DNA of 64,000 nucleotides from Thozetella sp. PMI_491 (Eukaryota; Ascomycota; Sordariomycetes; Chaetosphaeriales; Chaetosphaeriaceae), in NCBI GenBank assembly GCA_021432635.1, contig MU270050.1, forward strand, positions 434,001-498,000, read 5' to 3'. Below, in pieces: positions 47,431 through 57,588 of this stretch (positions are counted from its first letter, which is position 1; each line of letters starts with the position of its first letter). A model generated the notes under the pieces. That model was not told the DNA's origin. It saw nothing but the letters and a program-made list of their open reading frames with translations, and made no database searches. Both the position numbers and the translations under genes were made by a program.

Positions 47431-47996
47431 CAAATCAGACCCGTGATGTGTTTCTTCTCCGGCAGTTTCTCCACAAACTCCTAGGTCTGGATCACGAGAA
47501 ATTGTGTTTGATATATCAATACTTGTATTTGAGGCTGTCTTGATCCGGGTGCTTGGAGTCAGCCGCGACCAATACTGACGATGCTGATAATACAACTAGT
47601 CCGGTGACTGTGACCCGTGTAGCTAGTGTTATGTAGTAAGTGTCGTCCGGTACGTAGTCAACAATAAGACTTAGCCATGACCGTGCATAAGTCGAATTGA
47701 ACAATTGTGATCCCGTGCCAAGATGTGGGTCCCGATGCGTGGAACCCGCCTCGACTTGGAGCCGGTGGCTCGGAGACGATGGTAGGAGTGTGCGCTTCCA
47801 CCTGTGATGCCGAGGTTGGCCCATTATACCTAAGCATAGAGGCGCTGTGGTCGTTGAAAACGGACGTTTTATAAGAGAACTGGAATAATCTACACGCCTG
47901 AAGCAACAGGGCCAGCTCGTACCAGTCTATAGTTGCCGGTTATTGGCGACTCCAATCACAGGGAATTGTTCTATTGTGCGAACCCCAGCTCCAAGG
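47431..47996. other. intergenic region before the acyl-CoA dehydrogenase
   Basis: A 566-bp gap after the HET gene. No convincing gene; presumed 3' UTR plus promoter. Confidence 0.4.
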
Positions 47997-49964
47997 ATGG
48001 CCAGCGCAAACCGAATACCATCCTCATCTACGTCTGGGTTCTTCCAATCCCTCCCATCGCTTCCGCCGCAATACACCGCACCGGCGGCAACAAAGCTAGG
48101 AGGCAATGGCGGATCGACTGGGTCGGATGATGCAGTGATGGACCGTGTGTTCGGTCTCTATCTGCCGACTAACTTGCCAGAAGAAGTGTCAAATGGTGTG
48201 CACAAGTTCTCTCGCCGCATTCTAGAGCCCAAGACACTGGCGTACGCCGTGGATGCAGAGGTTAATCACCCGGTGCTGCGGCCATTGACCACTTTCGGAG
48301 AAGAGAACCGCGACGATCCCCTCTGGACGACGGCAGGATGGAAGGCACTGAAGGAGATTGGAATCGAAGAAGGGGTGGTTAGCCGTGCGTACGATACAAG
48401 GATATCCCACTGGAATCGACGAATCCAGCAGTTCGGTTTAGTCCATGTCTGGACCAGCACGTCTACCCTAACAATGTGCCCAATGTCCATGACCGACGGC
48501 GCAGCAACGCTCCTTCGGCGCCATCTAGACGACGCCGATGGCGACCAGCCCGGACGCGGGGCGGTGATCCGGGAGGCATACCGCCGACTGACGTCCATGG
48601 ACCCGAAGGAGGCATGGACGAGCGGACAGTGGATGACCGAGCGCACAGGAGGGAGCGACGTCAGCGGAACCGAGACTGTCGCGACCCGCCTTACTCCTGG
48701 CGAGCTGTCTGCGGAGGCCCGCGATGGCCGCATGAGCGATTCGGTCGGTATGCCTCTTGGCCCGTGGCGCATCGACGGATTCAAGTGGTTCAGTAGTGCG
48801 ACCGACTCCGAGATGGCTGTACTGTTGGCCCAAACACCCAAGGGCCTCAGCGCATTCTACGCACCCATGCGGCGACGGTACCCTGAGCGGAGCGAGTCCG
48901 CCAGCGAGCTCAACGGGTTACGCATCCAGCGCTTGAAGGACAAGATGGGCACCAGGGGCTTGCCCACAGCCGAGCTAGAGCTTCGAGGAATGCGAGCGTG
49001 GCTCTTAGGTGAAGAGGGCCGCGGAATCAAAGAAATCGCCGCCATCCTCAACATCACGCGCATTCATACTGCGGCCGGCAGTGTTGGCTACTGGGCACGC
49101 GGCCTGGCTGTCTGTAGGGCCTACTCGCTAGTCCGCAGAGTGAGAGGCTCGTTGCTGATTGACAACGCACCCCATGTGCGATGGATGGCCGGGGAGACTT
49201 TAAAATACTGGGCATCCACAGAGCTAAGCTTCTTCGGTATAGCTCTGCTCGGAGCTTCCGAGCAGGGCTTCGAAGCTGCGGTGGGTGGTACGAGAGCTGA
49301 GAAGCTGATCCCACGTGACGCCGCAGCGAGAGACACTCTTTTACGTCTTCTAACGCCTGTTATGAAAGCCCAGTGCAGCATGAAAGGCGTCGAGGGCCTG
49401 CGCTCAGCAATGGAGTGCCTCGGTGGTGTCGGCTATTGCGAGAATAATCACGATGGCGGCATCATGAATATGGCCAAGCTTTTTAGAGATTCGGTCGTAC
49501 AGACGATATGGGAGGGCACGGTGAACGTCATGGCCGAGGACGTAGTGCGGGTGGTGACAGATGCGCGGCACGGCGCTGGCAACGCAATGGAGAACGTGTT
49601 CGGCAAGTGGGTGCGCGGCGTACTTGATACTTGTCGATCAGCGTTTCAAAAGGAGTGCGATATCGTCGAAGAGCGACTACAAGAGCTCCTAGCAACTGCC
49701 AACGCCAAGGATAAAGGCGAGCTGGCTTGGAAGGGGCGAGAGATCTTGAATCATATTGAGGCGATTACCTGTGCATGCCTTCTCTTCTACGATGCTACGA
49801 CGGATCAAGATGAGGTCGCATCGTGCATAGCCTTGAGGTGGGTTCGATCTATGGTATCGGCGAGGGAGACTTCCAGTGGCGGCTCGTACGACTGGAAAGA
49901 GGAGGCTAGAATTGACCGGCTTGTTTTCTTGGGTTCCAGGGAGACTTCCTTGTCCCGAATCTGA
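47997..49964 (+). CDS. acyl-CoA dehydrogenase family protein, AidB-like
   Basis: FAD-dependent dehydrogenase or oxidase of the acyl-CoA dehydrogenase superfamily. It is a single exon of 655 aa from the first in-frame ATG; the frame is open 54 nt further upstream but lacks an ATG there. This exceeds the roughly 390 aa of classical enzymes and matches the longer AidB/isovaleryl-CoA-dehydrogenase-like group. Motifs include TSTLTMCPMSMTDGAAT, WMTERTGGSDVSGTETVA (the FAD/substrate loop), WRIDGFKWFSSATDSEMAVL, KDKMGTRGLPTAELEL and SMECLG-type text reading AMECLGGVGYCENNHD. The FAD-binding C-terminal block is DSVVQTIWEGTVNVMAEDV. The C-terminus, LSRI, is not a canonical PTS1. Bacterial AidB is linked to protection from alkylating agents, while fungal homologues often have uncertain substrates. 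Proximity to the peroxisomal CoA ligase suggests that it could oxidise the ligase product. Confidence 0.88.
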   Translation: MASANRIPSSSTSGFFQSLPSLPPQYTAPAATKLGGNGGSTGSDDAVMDRVFGLYLPTNLPEEVSNGVHKFSRRILEPKTLAYAVDAEVNHPVLRPLTTFGEENRDDPLWTTAGWKALKEIGIEEGVVSRAYDTRISHWNRRIQQFGLVHVWTSTSTLTMCPMSMTDGAATLLRRHLDDADGDQPGRGAVIREAYRRLTSMDPKEAWTSGQWMTERTGGSDVSGTETVATRLTPGELSAEARDGRMSDSVGMPLGPWRIDGFKWFSSATDSEMAVLLAQTPKGLSAFYAPMRRRYPERSESASELNGLRIQRLKDKMGTRGLPTAELELRGMRAWLLGEEGRGIKEIAAILNITRIHTAAGSVGYWARGLAVCRAYSLVRRVRGSLLIDNAPHVRWMAGETLKYWASTELSFFGIALLGASEQGFEAAVGGTRAEKLIPRDAAARDTLLRLLTPVMKAQCSMKGVEGLRSAMECLGGVGYCENNHDGGIMNMAKLFRDSVVQTIWEGTVNVMAEDVVRVVTDARHGAGNAMENVFGKWVRGVLDTCRSAFQKECDIVEERLQELLATANAKDKGELAWKGREILNHIEAITCACLLFYDATTDQDEVASCIALRWVRSMVSARETSSGGSYDWKEEARIDRLVFLGSRETSLSRI

Positions 49965-50863
49965 TATGGCCGGGTCTTTCAGGTGTATTCGACTGGGTGG
50001 TAATTTCCATAGTACTTGTATTAGTGAGAAACTTGTCAACAGTGAACTTCCAGAGCACAATGATTGTCCGTATGGAAGACACAAATTGCATTCATCTCCT
50101 ACCGAGGTACTACTCCAGTACACCTATTCATGATGTGCCGCCTGCGAAACCTTCCCGCTCAGTTGTCATTTCGAGTCCACATTGATCCATCCAGCCAAGC
50201 AAAGCCAGCCTACTGTTCATCCAGTGGCTATGATCAATAATAAGAAACGAGAATATTGCTGTAGATTACCTAACCTAATCGTTTGATCCTATCTAAACCT
50301 AATAGATGTAGAGCAGCTTACTCTTTCCAATGTCAACGGTAGGCTGCCCACAGTAACGGGATTTGATACAGCATGAATCAAAGGCGGCTCAACACTAGGA
50401 GATGCTAGAAGGCCAACGTTGGCCATACAATCCCGGCACCAGCGGGGAGTATGATAGCAAGCAAGGTTGACCTATGCAACCAGACTTCAACCCAATTTAG
50501 CGGCAAGAAAGCGCGGGGAAATGTTGGGGAACTGCATGGGGCCAAAATGCCGGCGGGACACCTGCAAGATGCCACCGGCTCGCTCCAGCTCTAGCATGTA
50601 AGTGGCGTAGCAATCACCAGGCCTCCGCACATCACTAGCTCTAGTTGTGCCATGTTGTTGGTGTGATTGACCCACGCTCTCGGGTCAAAGGTCTTGGCAA
50701 CACTCAGGAGTAGGTCAGGTGCCGTGTACATATATCACCAGCACGTAAGGGTTCTCTTTACAGCCGGTGTAGTTGCAAGTCGTGTCGTTGACTTTTGCTC
50801 AGAATTCAAAGGCCTGTATCCTTGAGATCCAGAACTCCGTCCATTTCTACACCTCTCACTATC
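49965..50863. other. intergenic region and MFS promoter
   Basis: About 0.9 kb without a supportable gene. TATATCA near 50731 lies upstream of the transporter start. Confidence 0.4.
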
Positions 50864-52699
50864 ATGGCCTCAGACGAGGACATGTCGGGCGAGTTCAAGG
50901 CCGCTACACTTAACAATGTGAACCACATGGAATTTGGTCCCGGCCTAGGTCACGGGGCCTCCGAGGATGTGTATTCGCCCGCTGAGGAGCGTCAGATTAT
51001 GCGCCGTATTGATACCCGGCTCGTATTCACTTGCGGGCTGCTATATTGCATCAGCCTGATTGACCGTACAAAGTAAGCTCGTCCTAAAGCTTTCTGGGCA
51101 ACAGCTATAGCCAAGAGCAGGAATGAGTTCTTGCATAACAACTTACTCACTCTTTGTTATCTAGTCTTTCTGCTGCTGCTATTGCCGGCATGAATTCGGA
51201 TCTAAACCTGATAGAATACCGATATGTCAGTACATGTCGCACGAAGCCGGTATAAGAGTTGTTACTAATTAGCAATCTTAGTCCATTATTGTCTTGGTGT
51301 TTTTCATTACATACACACTCTTCCAACCGCCGGCAACTATCCTATGCCGAAAGATTGGCCCGCGCCCGTTTCTCTCGGCAATTTGCTTCCTTTGGGGCAT
51401 CATTATGGTAGGCCTTGGACACAAGGCTCCACATACCGTAACGCAGAGCTGACGGTGGCTTAGATGTGCCACGGCTTCGTCAGGTCATGGGAGCCTATGA
51501 TTGCTATGCGCCTCATCCTTGGTGCTTTAGAGGCTGGCTGCTTTCCGGGGTGTCTATACCTAATCTCCACGTGGTACTCGCGCTATGAAACTCACAAGCG
51601 ATTCTCATGGTTCTACCTAATCGGCTGCGTCGCCACCGGGTTTAGTGGCATTCTCGCATTCGGCCTGACGCAAATGGTATGCGGCGTTGACTTCAAGACC
51701 GTGGCATGCGTATAGTTCCAGGCTAACAGAGTCCTAGGCCGGTCTCGCCGATTTCAATGGGTGGCGCTGGATATTCATCATCGAAGGAATCATCACGTGC
51801 CTTATTGGCGTCGTCGGGTATTTCACCTTGGTGGACTTCCCCGACAAAGTGGCGAGCAAGACATCGGGCTTCTTGTCGGAACGCGAGGTGAACTGGGTTC
51901 TGCTGCAAATCGCGCGGGACCGTGAAGATGCGGTACCAGAGCCCTTCAAGCTCTCTCAATGGGCGGCCAACGGACTAGACCTCAAGGTGTGGGGGTTCGC
52001 CCTCATCTTCCTCTGCGTCACCACAACCAGCTATGCCATTAGCTACTTCCTCCCCACCATTCTCAAAGGTATGGGATTCTCGACGACGGCAGCACAATGT
52101 CTAGTTGCACCGCCGTACGTTGCCGCAGCGGTCGTGATGATTGGTGCCTCGTGGCTTGGGGATAAATATCGAACCAAGGCGCCGATATTGGCCTTTAATG
52201 CGGTTGTTACAATCATAGGGTTGTGTATCATGGTATGATTTTCGTCATAATGAAACTGGCCGTCTGCTTACAGTTAGGATCAGGGCTATGCAGAAGGCAC
52301 TGGCATCCGCTACTTCGGAGTGTTTCTGGCCACCATGTCAGCCAATGCCAATCTTCCTACGATTATGGCTTACCAGGTATGTTTGGCTTCCATAGGGACT
52401 TGGGGGTGGTATCTTACCTAGTCTCGCAGGCCAATAATATCCGTGGGCAGTGGAAGCGGGCATTTTGTTCGGCGAGCCTTGTCGGTTTCGGTGGCATTGG
52501 GGGTATTGCCGGCTCCCTTGTCTTCCGCTCCCAGGACGCTCCCCTGTATAGGCCTGGCATATATGCGACAGTCACGGCCAATTGTATCGTACTTCTAGTG
52601 GTAGGAGTCATGTCAATACACTTCAGGATCAGCAACAAGAAGGCCGACAAGGGGCACATGATCATCGAAGGCTTGGAGGGTTTTAGATATACTATCTAA
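50864..52699 (+). CDS. MFS transporter, allantoate-permease (Dal5/ACS) type
   Basis: Plasma-membrane proton symporter of the anion:cation symporter branch of the major facilitator superfamily, which carries carboxylates, vitamins or ureides. Seven exons: 50864-51072, 51165-51225, 51282-51407, 51464-51676, 51738-52232, 52284-52376 and 52430-52699, giving 488 aa; six introns of 51-92 nt. The N-terminal cytosolic part ends ERQIMRRIDTRLVFTCGLL, and helix 1 runs into LIDRTN/LSAAAIAGMNSDL, the typical family block across the first splice. SIIVLVFFITYTLFQPPATI and the signature RLILGALEAGCFPG-type loop follow, then ISTWYSRYETHKRFSWFYL. The central loop carries FPDKVASKTSGFLSEREV. The second half has FLPTILKGMGFSTTAAQCL and AYQ/ANNIRGQWKRAFCSAS across the last splice. 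All joins keep frame. It is a candidate importer for a substrate of the adjacent catabolic-type enzymes. Confidence 0.88.
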
Positions 52700-53055
52700 G
52701 TTTGTGGAAAGCTATATATCACATCTTTGGGATACACATAAACATTTTAACGGCTTTTTATTTTTTAGCAACTCTTGATGCAGAAAGACCTAGTTAGTCG
52801 AGTCTGCTGAGGCTAGGACGAATGCAGTGCAAGCTGCTTTGGGAGCGGACGAACCTCAAGTAAAGCGCTTCTTGATTCCAGGTATTATGGCTCTATGAAA
52901 TCCTTGTGACTAAGGAAACACCGTCTAAAATGATTGGTACATATGCGTGGTATATCCGTCTAAATCCGCCCATCCATCTAACATTTCCTCGCTCATTAGA
53001 AACCGGCACTACTAGAGCCGCGATCTTCGGATCCTCCGTATTCGGCAGGTGTACT
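52700..53055. other. convergent spacer
   Basis: Presumed 3' UTR sequence between the MFS gene and the hydrolase gene; nothing else seen. Confidence 0.45.
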
Positions 53056-53871
53056 TCAAGCACCCTTGTTGAAGTCTATTCTCTCGGCGAACTTAAGAAC
53101 TCCTGGAGTAACAAGCTCAGGCTTCTCGAACATCGGCGCATGACCGGCACCGGGCACCTCAATCGTCTCGGAACCCTCGAAGTTCGATGCGACCCACTTG
53201 GCCTCCGCCAGAGGATCGGACCAGTCAGGGTCGGCATCGCCAATCACCACCAGGACCGGTGCGCGGACGCGCTCGATCCAGGGCGCCACAACGCTGTGGT
53301 CGGCGCCGGCAACCGTGGCACGGAAGGCGGACCACCGCCCGGGTCGGGTCAGTGACTTGACGGTGCTGGCCGCGCGCTCCGACGCCTTGTCGCCGAGACC
53401 CGGCCAAAGGCTGGCGGCATACGATCGCCATAGAGTGGGGCCCCACGGGTTCAGTAGGGCAAATTTAAAGATCGAGACCATGAGCTTGTTTCCGGGGTTT
53501 CGGAGGAAAGGTCCGATAAGAACAAGACCGGCGACCAGGTCGGGCTGGCGACCGGCAGCGATAACGCTAGCGGCAGCCGACAGGGAGGCGCCCATCAGGA
53601 TGGCGGGGCCACCCCCAATCGCCTTGATCACGGTCAGATAGTCGTCTGCAGTCGCCTCGTCGCCGTAGCGCGTGAAAGTCGCCGTGCTATCGCCGTGGCC
53701 GCGGAGATCCATGCACGCCACGCGGTAGCCAGATGCAACAAGCTGGGAAGCGAGAGGGCCATAGGCATCACGGGTGTCACCCATGCCTGGTGAGCACACG
53801 ACAAGAGGACCTTCGCCCTGGACCTCGACGGCAAGCTTGCCCTGGTCTACTTCCAAGTAGGTGACCGTCAT
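53056..53871 (-). CDS. alpha/beta-fold hydrolase, bacterial-like
   Basis: Single exon, 271 aa, a compact alpha/beta hydrolase. The oxyanion-hole area is VVCSPGMGDTRDAYGPLASQ. MDLRGHGDSTATF is a strong family block, and the nucleophile elbow reads GASLSAAAS (Ser near 94). The acid is in VLVVIGDADPDWSDPLAEAKW (about 211-219) and the His in EVPGAGHAPMFEKPELV (near 243). Such enzymes are esterases, lactonases, C-C hydrolases or epoxide-hydrolase relatives. No signal peptide or membrane segment, so it is probably cytosolic. The gene is intronless, visibly G/C-rich at codon third positions and similar in length and motif style to actinobacterial or proteobacterial hydrolases, unlike its intron-bearing neighbours. 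Horizontal acquisition is a reasonable inference but needs a tree. Confidence 0.88.
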   Translation of the reverse strand: MTVTYLEVDQGKLAVEVQGEGPLVVCSPGMGDTRDAYGPLASQLVASGYRVACMDLRGHGDSTATFTRYGDEATADDYLTVIKAIGGGPAILMGASLSAAASVIAAGRQPDLVAGLVLIGPFLRNPGNKLMVSIFKFALLNPWGPTLWRSYAASLWPGLGDKASERAASTVKSLTRPGRWSAFRATVAGADHSVVAPWIERVRAPVLVVIGDADPDWSDPLAEAKWVASNFEGSETIEVPGAGHAPMFEKPELVTPGVLKFAERIDFNKGA

Positions 53872-55211
53872 GTTGGAGTGCTGGAGTATTGTAGCTTTTT
53901 GAATTGATGAGAAATTTGGGTGTTGGTGATAGTGGGGACTGAAGTCGGCGTTCGTCGCTAACAGAGGTTGAGCTTCCGAATTGGGCGAGTGGCAGGTACT
54001 CAGGTAAAGGCTTATGCGGGAAGTAGTGCGTAATCAGGCTGGTATGTAGGTTGATGATGATAATAGTTTGTTTGGTGATGTGAGTGAGCTGATGATGATA
54101 TCTTGGGAGTATCGGACTAAGGTGGTGGTAGAGAGGCTCCTATATACTACGGAGTGAAACCAACGACGCGAATGAGGCATCTCAAACCGGCGCGAATTCG
54201 CTAGCGACGAAGCGAGACCCTCGCGATAGCGCTGTGTCACGCTCGCTTTTCGTCCGTTACGTTGCCCCATGACTCAGCTTTGCCGGACTTTACGCGTGTT
54301 GGCCCAAAAAGTAGAGCCAATCAGATTCTCGCGTGGCGTCCGAGCAAGATCCGGCGCCCAAAGCGGCACTAGTCCCATCGGGCACGCGCGTGCTGCACCG
54401 AGCCGGACGCGAAAAAAAGCCGAGTCCTCCAGTCAGCCGTATGGCCGAAGCTTGCTGTGACGTTGGTTCCCACAACACTCACAAGTCGCCGCGAGGCTAC
54501 AGCTAGAATAACGTAAAACTGCCCCTGCCCGCCTGTTATATGTTATTCTGCATTTTTCCTCCTTTTGCAAAACCTTTATCGCTTGCCTATCTAGCAGTTG
54601 ACTACCTATCTACCCTACCTATGCTAGGCTCGTGCAGCCGTTGGCCGAATATGGCTGAGAAGATACAAGGTAGACGCCCGAGCCTGGTGAGGTTATATTT
54701 TGGACTCTGGAGACTCTGTCGCATAGGATTCGCCTGTCTCTCTATGGAGGTCTAGGTACGTCTAACTTCCAGCACGAGTAGCAGTACTGCCTGCGCCCCT
54801 TTTCGTTCGCCACCGCTTTCTTTTAGAAAGGGCTTTGCTGTGGAGAACATAGTCGATCAGATCGTGCTAGTTTTACGCTCCCTGGTTCTCCCGTACTTCA
54901 AAGTTGTCCAGGTCCGCCCTGGATTTATGTTTTTGGTAAGCGATCTCTGATTGGTCTACTAAAGTTGTATGGTACGTTCGGACCTAGCGGGTTTACATCA
55001 AAGCAAACTCCACATTAATGTGCTATTTACTTGACAATCCTCGGAATTGCTCTTACTTGTCGGGGAGATATCATACTGCGAAGACCGGAAATCATCGGTG
55101 TTGGATGGGGATATAAAGGCTCCTTATTCGCTATCTTGATGGTAGTAGACTGAGAAGTTCCAAAACATCCACCATTGTCTTGTATCCTCGATTCGCAAAA
55201 GCGTAATCCAA
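53872..55211. promoter_or_regulatory. divergent intergenic region
   Basis: The 1.34 kb between the hydrolase (-) and the NmrA-like gene (+). Short ORFs only. The sequence near the hydrolase contains repeated GATGATGA-type motifs on both strands (54050-54110), a simple low-complexity patch. Confidence 0.4.
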
Positions 55212-56162
55212 ATGGCGCCTCCAACTACCATCGTGTTTGGCGTGTCCGGCAATGTCGGTTCGCGCACCGCTTGCACTGCAGAATCTCTCGGTGCGAAGGT
55301 GATTCTTGCCTCGCGAGACCTTCGAAAACCAGTCAGAGACCTCAAGCCTGAAGAGGAGGCTTCCCGCAACTTCCAGCGCATTCAAGCCGACCTAACTCGG
55401 CCTGAAAGCATTGAGGCAGCTGTGCGCAGCACTGAAGCCAAGCATGCATTTTTCTATCTCATTCACGAATCTCCCGACCACATGAGATCCGTGGTGAAGG
55501 CACTCAAGGTTTCTGGTATCGAGTTTGTTGTCTTTCTTAGCAGTATCGGGGCACAAGGAGACATCAAAAGTATTCCGTCTTCGTCGGGGCTTCCTTACCT
55601 TCACGCACAGGTTGAGCTTGTCCTAGACGAAATCTTTGGCGCAAAGGGTTACGTGGCCATACGACCGGGCTATTTTAACACCAACGCCGTCGGATTTTGG
55701 TCTAAAATGCTGCGCGAAGGCGAGGTCAAGATGGCGTATCCAGAGGCGACGTGGGACTGGATCGCACCAGAAGATATTGGAAAGGTGTGTGGAGCAGTGC
55801 TTGCTCAAGGCAGGCAGGTCATTGAAGCCAACGCAGGCAAGAATGCCATATATCTCTGCGGGCCGAAGTTTGTGTCGCAGAGAGATGCAGCAATCATCTT
55901 CGGTCGAGGACTGGGAAAGGAAATAAAGGTCACAACGGTGGATGAAGATACGGAGATTGACGAAATGGCATCTCGTATACCCCGCCCGGCGGCTGAGATG
56001 ATCATTAAGGCTATCGGGCGAAGCTACAGGGTCGACAATCCTTCTGACGATGTCTATTCGAGCACGTACGAAGAAGGGGCCGCCAACTTGCGGAAATATG
56101 TTGACCCACCTACGAGCCTGGAGGAATGGGCGGAAAAGAACATGGGACTATTCAGTTCTTAG
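55212..56162 (+). CDS. NmrA-like / atypical SDR NAD(P)-binding protein
   Basis: Single exon, 316 aa. The N-terminal Rossmann motif is TIVFGVSGNVGSRTA (GxxGxxG type). LASRDLRKPVRDL provides a charged loop that could favour NADP, and IQADLTRPESIEAAV is the usual Asp-containing strand of this group. FVVFLSSIGAQGD and the YLHAQVELVLDEI region replace the classical YxxxK, with the Tyr displaced, as in NmrA-type atypical SDRs. VAIRPGYFNTNAVGFW and WDWIAPEDIGKV match the C-terminal substrate or effector region. Members act as redox-sensing regulators (NmrA) or as small-molecule reductases; the motifs do not decide between these. Intact. Confidence 0.85.
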   Translation: MAPPTTIVFGVSGNVGSRTACTAESLGAKVILASRDLRKPVRDLKPEEEASRNFQRIQADLTRPESIEAAVRSTEAKHAFFYLIHESPDHMRSVVKALKVSGIEFVVFLSSIGAQGDIKSIPSSSGLPYLHAQVELVLDEIFGAKGYVAIRPGYFNTNAVGFWSKMLREGEVKMAYPEATWDWIAPEDIGKVCGAVLAQGRQVIEANAGKNAIYLCGPKFVSQRDAAIIFGRGLGKEIKVTTVDEDTEIDEMASRIPRPAAEMIIKAIGRSYRVDNPSDDVYSSTYEEGAANLRKYVDPPTSLEEWAEKNMGLFSS

Positions 56163-56329
56163 ATCAAGTAAAGGCTCAATAGAACCTTTATGCGCTGAGG
56201 ACATGGCTGCCGAAACGATAGAACTCTACTCATTGGTAGGTAGCCCTGCTTCGTAGTCGGACCTGCTTTGCCGGCACACAATAACTCTTCACATTAGAGA
56301 CCTGGGTGTTGAGCATCTGCGAGTCGCGT

Positions 56330-57470
56330 GACACAGCTTCTCCGGTCTGCTTGGATGTTGGTTGGATGGCTTGAGCGTGGGAGTGGATTCTTATATCGGC
56401 TCTTGGCTCCTAGTTGGTATAGGAAAGCGGCCAGGCCGATTTTCCCTGTCTATATTTGGACGAGTACTGAGGAGAGGAGTCTTAAAAGTCCTGACTAGAT
56501 CTTCTTATCCTTCTTCCTTATGGCGCCTGGGTGGATGATCTGTAGCTTGTGGCTGTAGGGGTCCTCCCTCCAGCCGTTGTCCTATGCGATTGCCGTCTCC
56601 CTCTCTGTCCTTACCACTGATCTGGAGTAGATTCACTGGACCTAAGTTGTTGGATAGCCTCTGAACCGTAGGCCCCTGCAGCCTACGGCTCTTTTAACTT
56701 CTTCGTTTGCAAGGTTGTTTCCTAGCACTCTTGTATGTGAGGGAATCTAGGTGATTGTAACAGGGTTGGCGAAAGGCAGTTCGGCCAGTTTCTGGTGGAA
56801 TAGGTTTAAGAATTGCTGTCTACCTTTTGCTATTGGGTTCCCTACTGCCTATTCCAGGCCTTTGTTATCTGTAAAGATGTGGACTGGGAGTGTTGAGTCA
56901 GCCTGTTGGATGAGTTCGGTTGTTAAGTTGAGGGCGTGTGCCTTACTGCGGTAGACTGTAAACCTCCTGAAGGAACCGACGTTTGCATACAGCAGTTTCA
57001 AGGCACACTGATCCTGCTCCTACTCTTATCTCCCCTTCTTTGCCATTGGGAAGGTGTTCAGTAATTCCGGATCTGTTGGTGTAAATGTAGAGTGCCTCCC
57101 TCTTACAGTTTCTGATCGTGGTCTTGGAGTACCTGCTCCGCGTCTGCGGCTATGCAGATTGTCGGGAAGTATCCCCACGGTAGGACGATAAAAGCTGTAT
57201 GAGTCTCGAGGCTTCCTAAGTACTCGCATAGGGCCTCAGCGTAGGCTTTGTCTGCCATGAGGGGGCTTCGTGGGAGCGCGTGTTGGCAGTTGGCCAGCAT
57301 TGTTCTTCCCGACTCCGTTGTAGCCATACGGAGTGTGCGTTCGACGGTTTTCTGTGCTAGGTGCCTCCTCGCCGGTGGTGTCTGAGACATGATGTCCCTA
57401 AGCGGGCTGCCCTCTATATTACATAGCACAGTGCTCTTTGGCATCTACTCTGTGTTCCAGAGGAACAAGC
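56330..57470 (-). pseudogene. decayed non-LTR retrotransposon (LINE) fragment with RNase H domain
   Basis: Minus-strand translation gives the end of a LINE polyprotein. The linker carries SPLRDIMSQTPPARRHLAQK and FIVLPWGYFPTICIAADAEQ (57444-57103). The first RNase H strand, LYIYTNRSGITEHLPN, has NRSG where active elements have DGSG. Then SKAHALNLTTELIQQAD, VHIFTDNKGLE, a TAG, AVGNPIAKGRQQFLNLF, VTIT, a TAG, and IPSHTRVLGNNLANEEVKRA. The second TAG occupies the Trp of the usual WIPGHxGxxGN motif and the first occupies a Gln position, consistent with G-to-A and C-to-T change of the RIP kind. A frameshift lies near 56950. The upstream reverse transcriptase is absent, so this is a 3' fragment. 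The 56.33-56.65 kb part is probably the element's 3' tail. Confidence 0.75.
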
Positions 57471-57486
57471 ATAGTTAAGGTAGGAA

Positions 57487-57512
57487 TAAAAGTGGCTAGG
57501 AACAAAAGTGGC
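57487..57512 (+). repeat. short direct repeat next to the LINE fragment
   Basis: AAAAGTGGCT occurs twice, separated by six bases, between the LINE remnant and the tRNA-like repeat. It could be a duplicated insertion-site scar. Confidence 0.4.
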
Positions 57513-57588
57513 TGCCCGATCACTAGCACAGTTTTTTGGGGCCCAGATAATCCCTAATCTGGGTCAGTTGTCACATGCGAACTCAATA

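Noticed and set aside
48266-48841. Minus-strand ORF of 191 codons
   Set aside because: It lies inside the well-supported acyl-CoA dehydrogenase exon; G/C-rich shadow frame without motifs.
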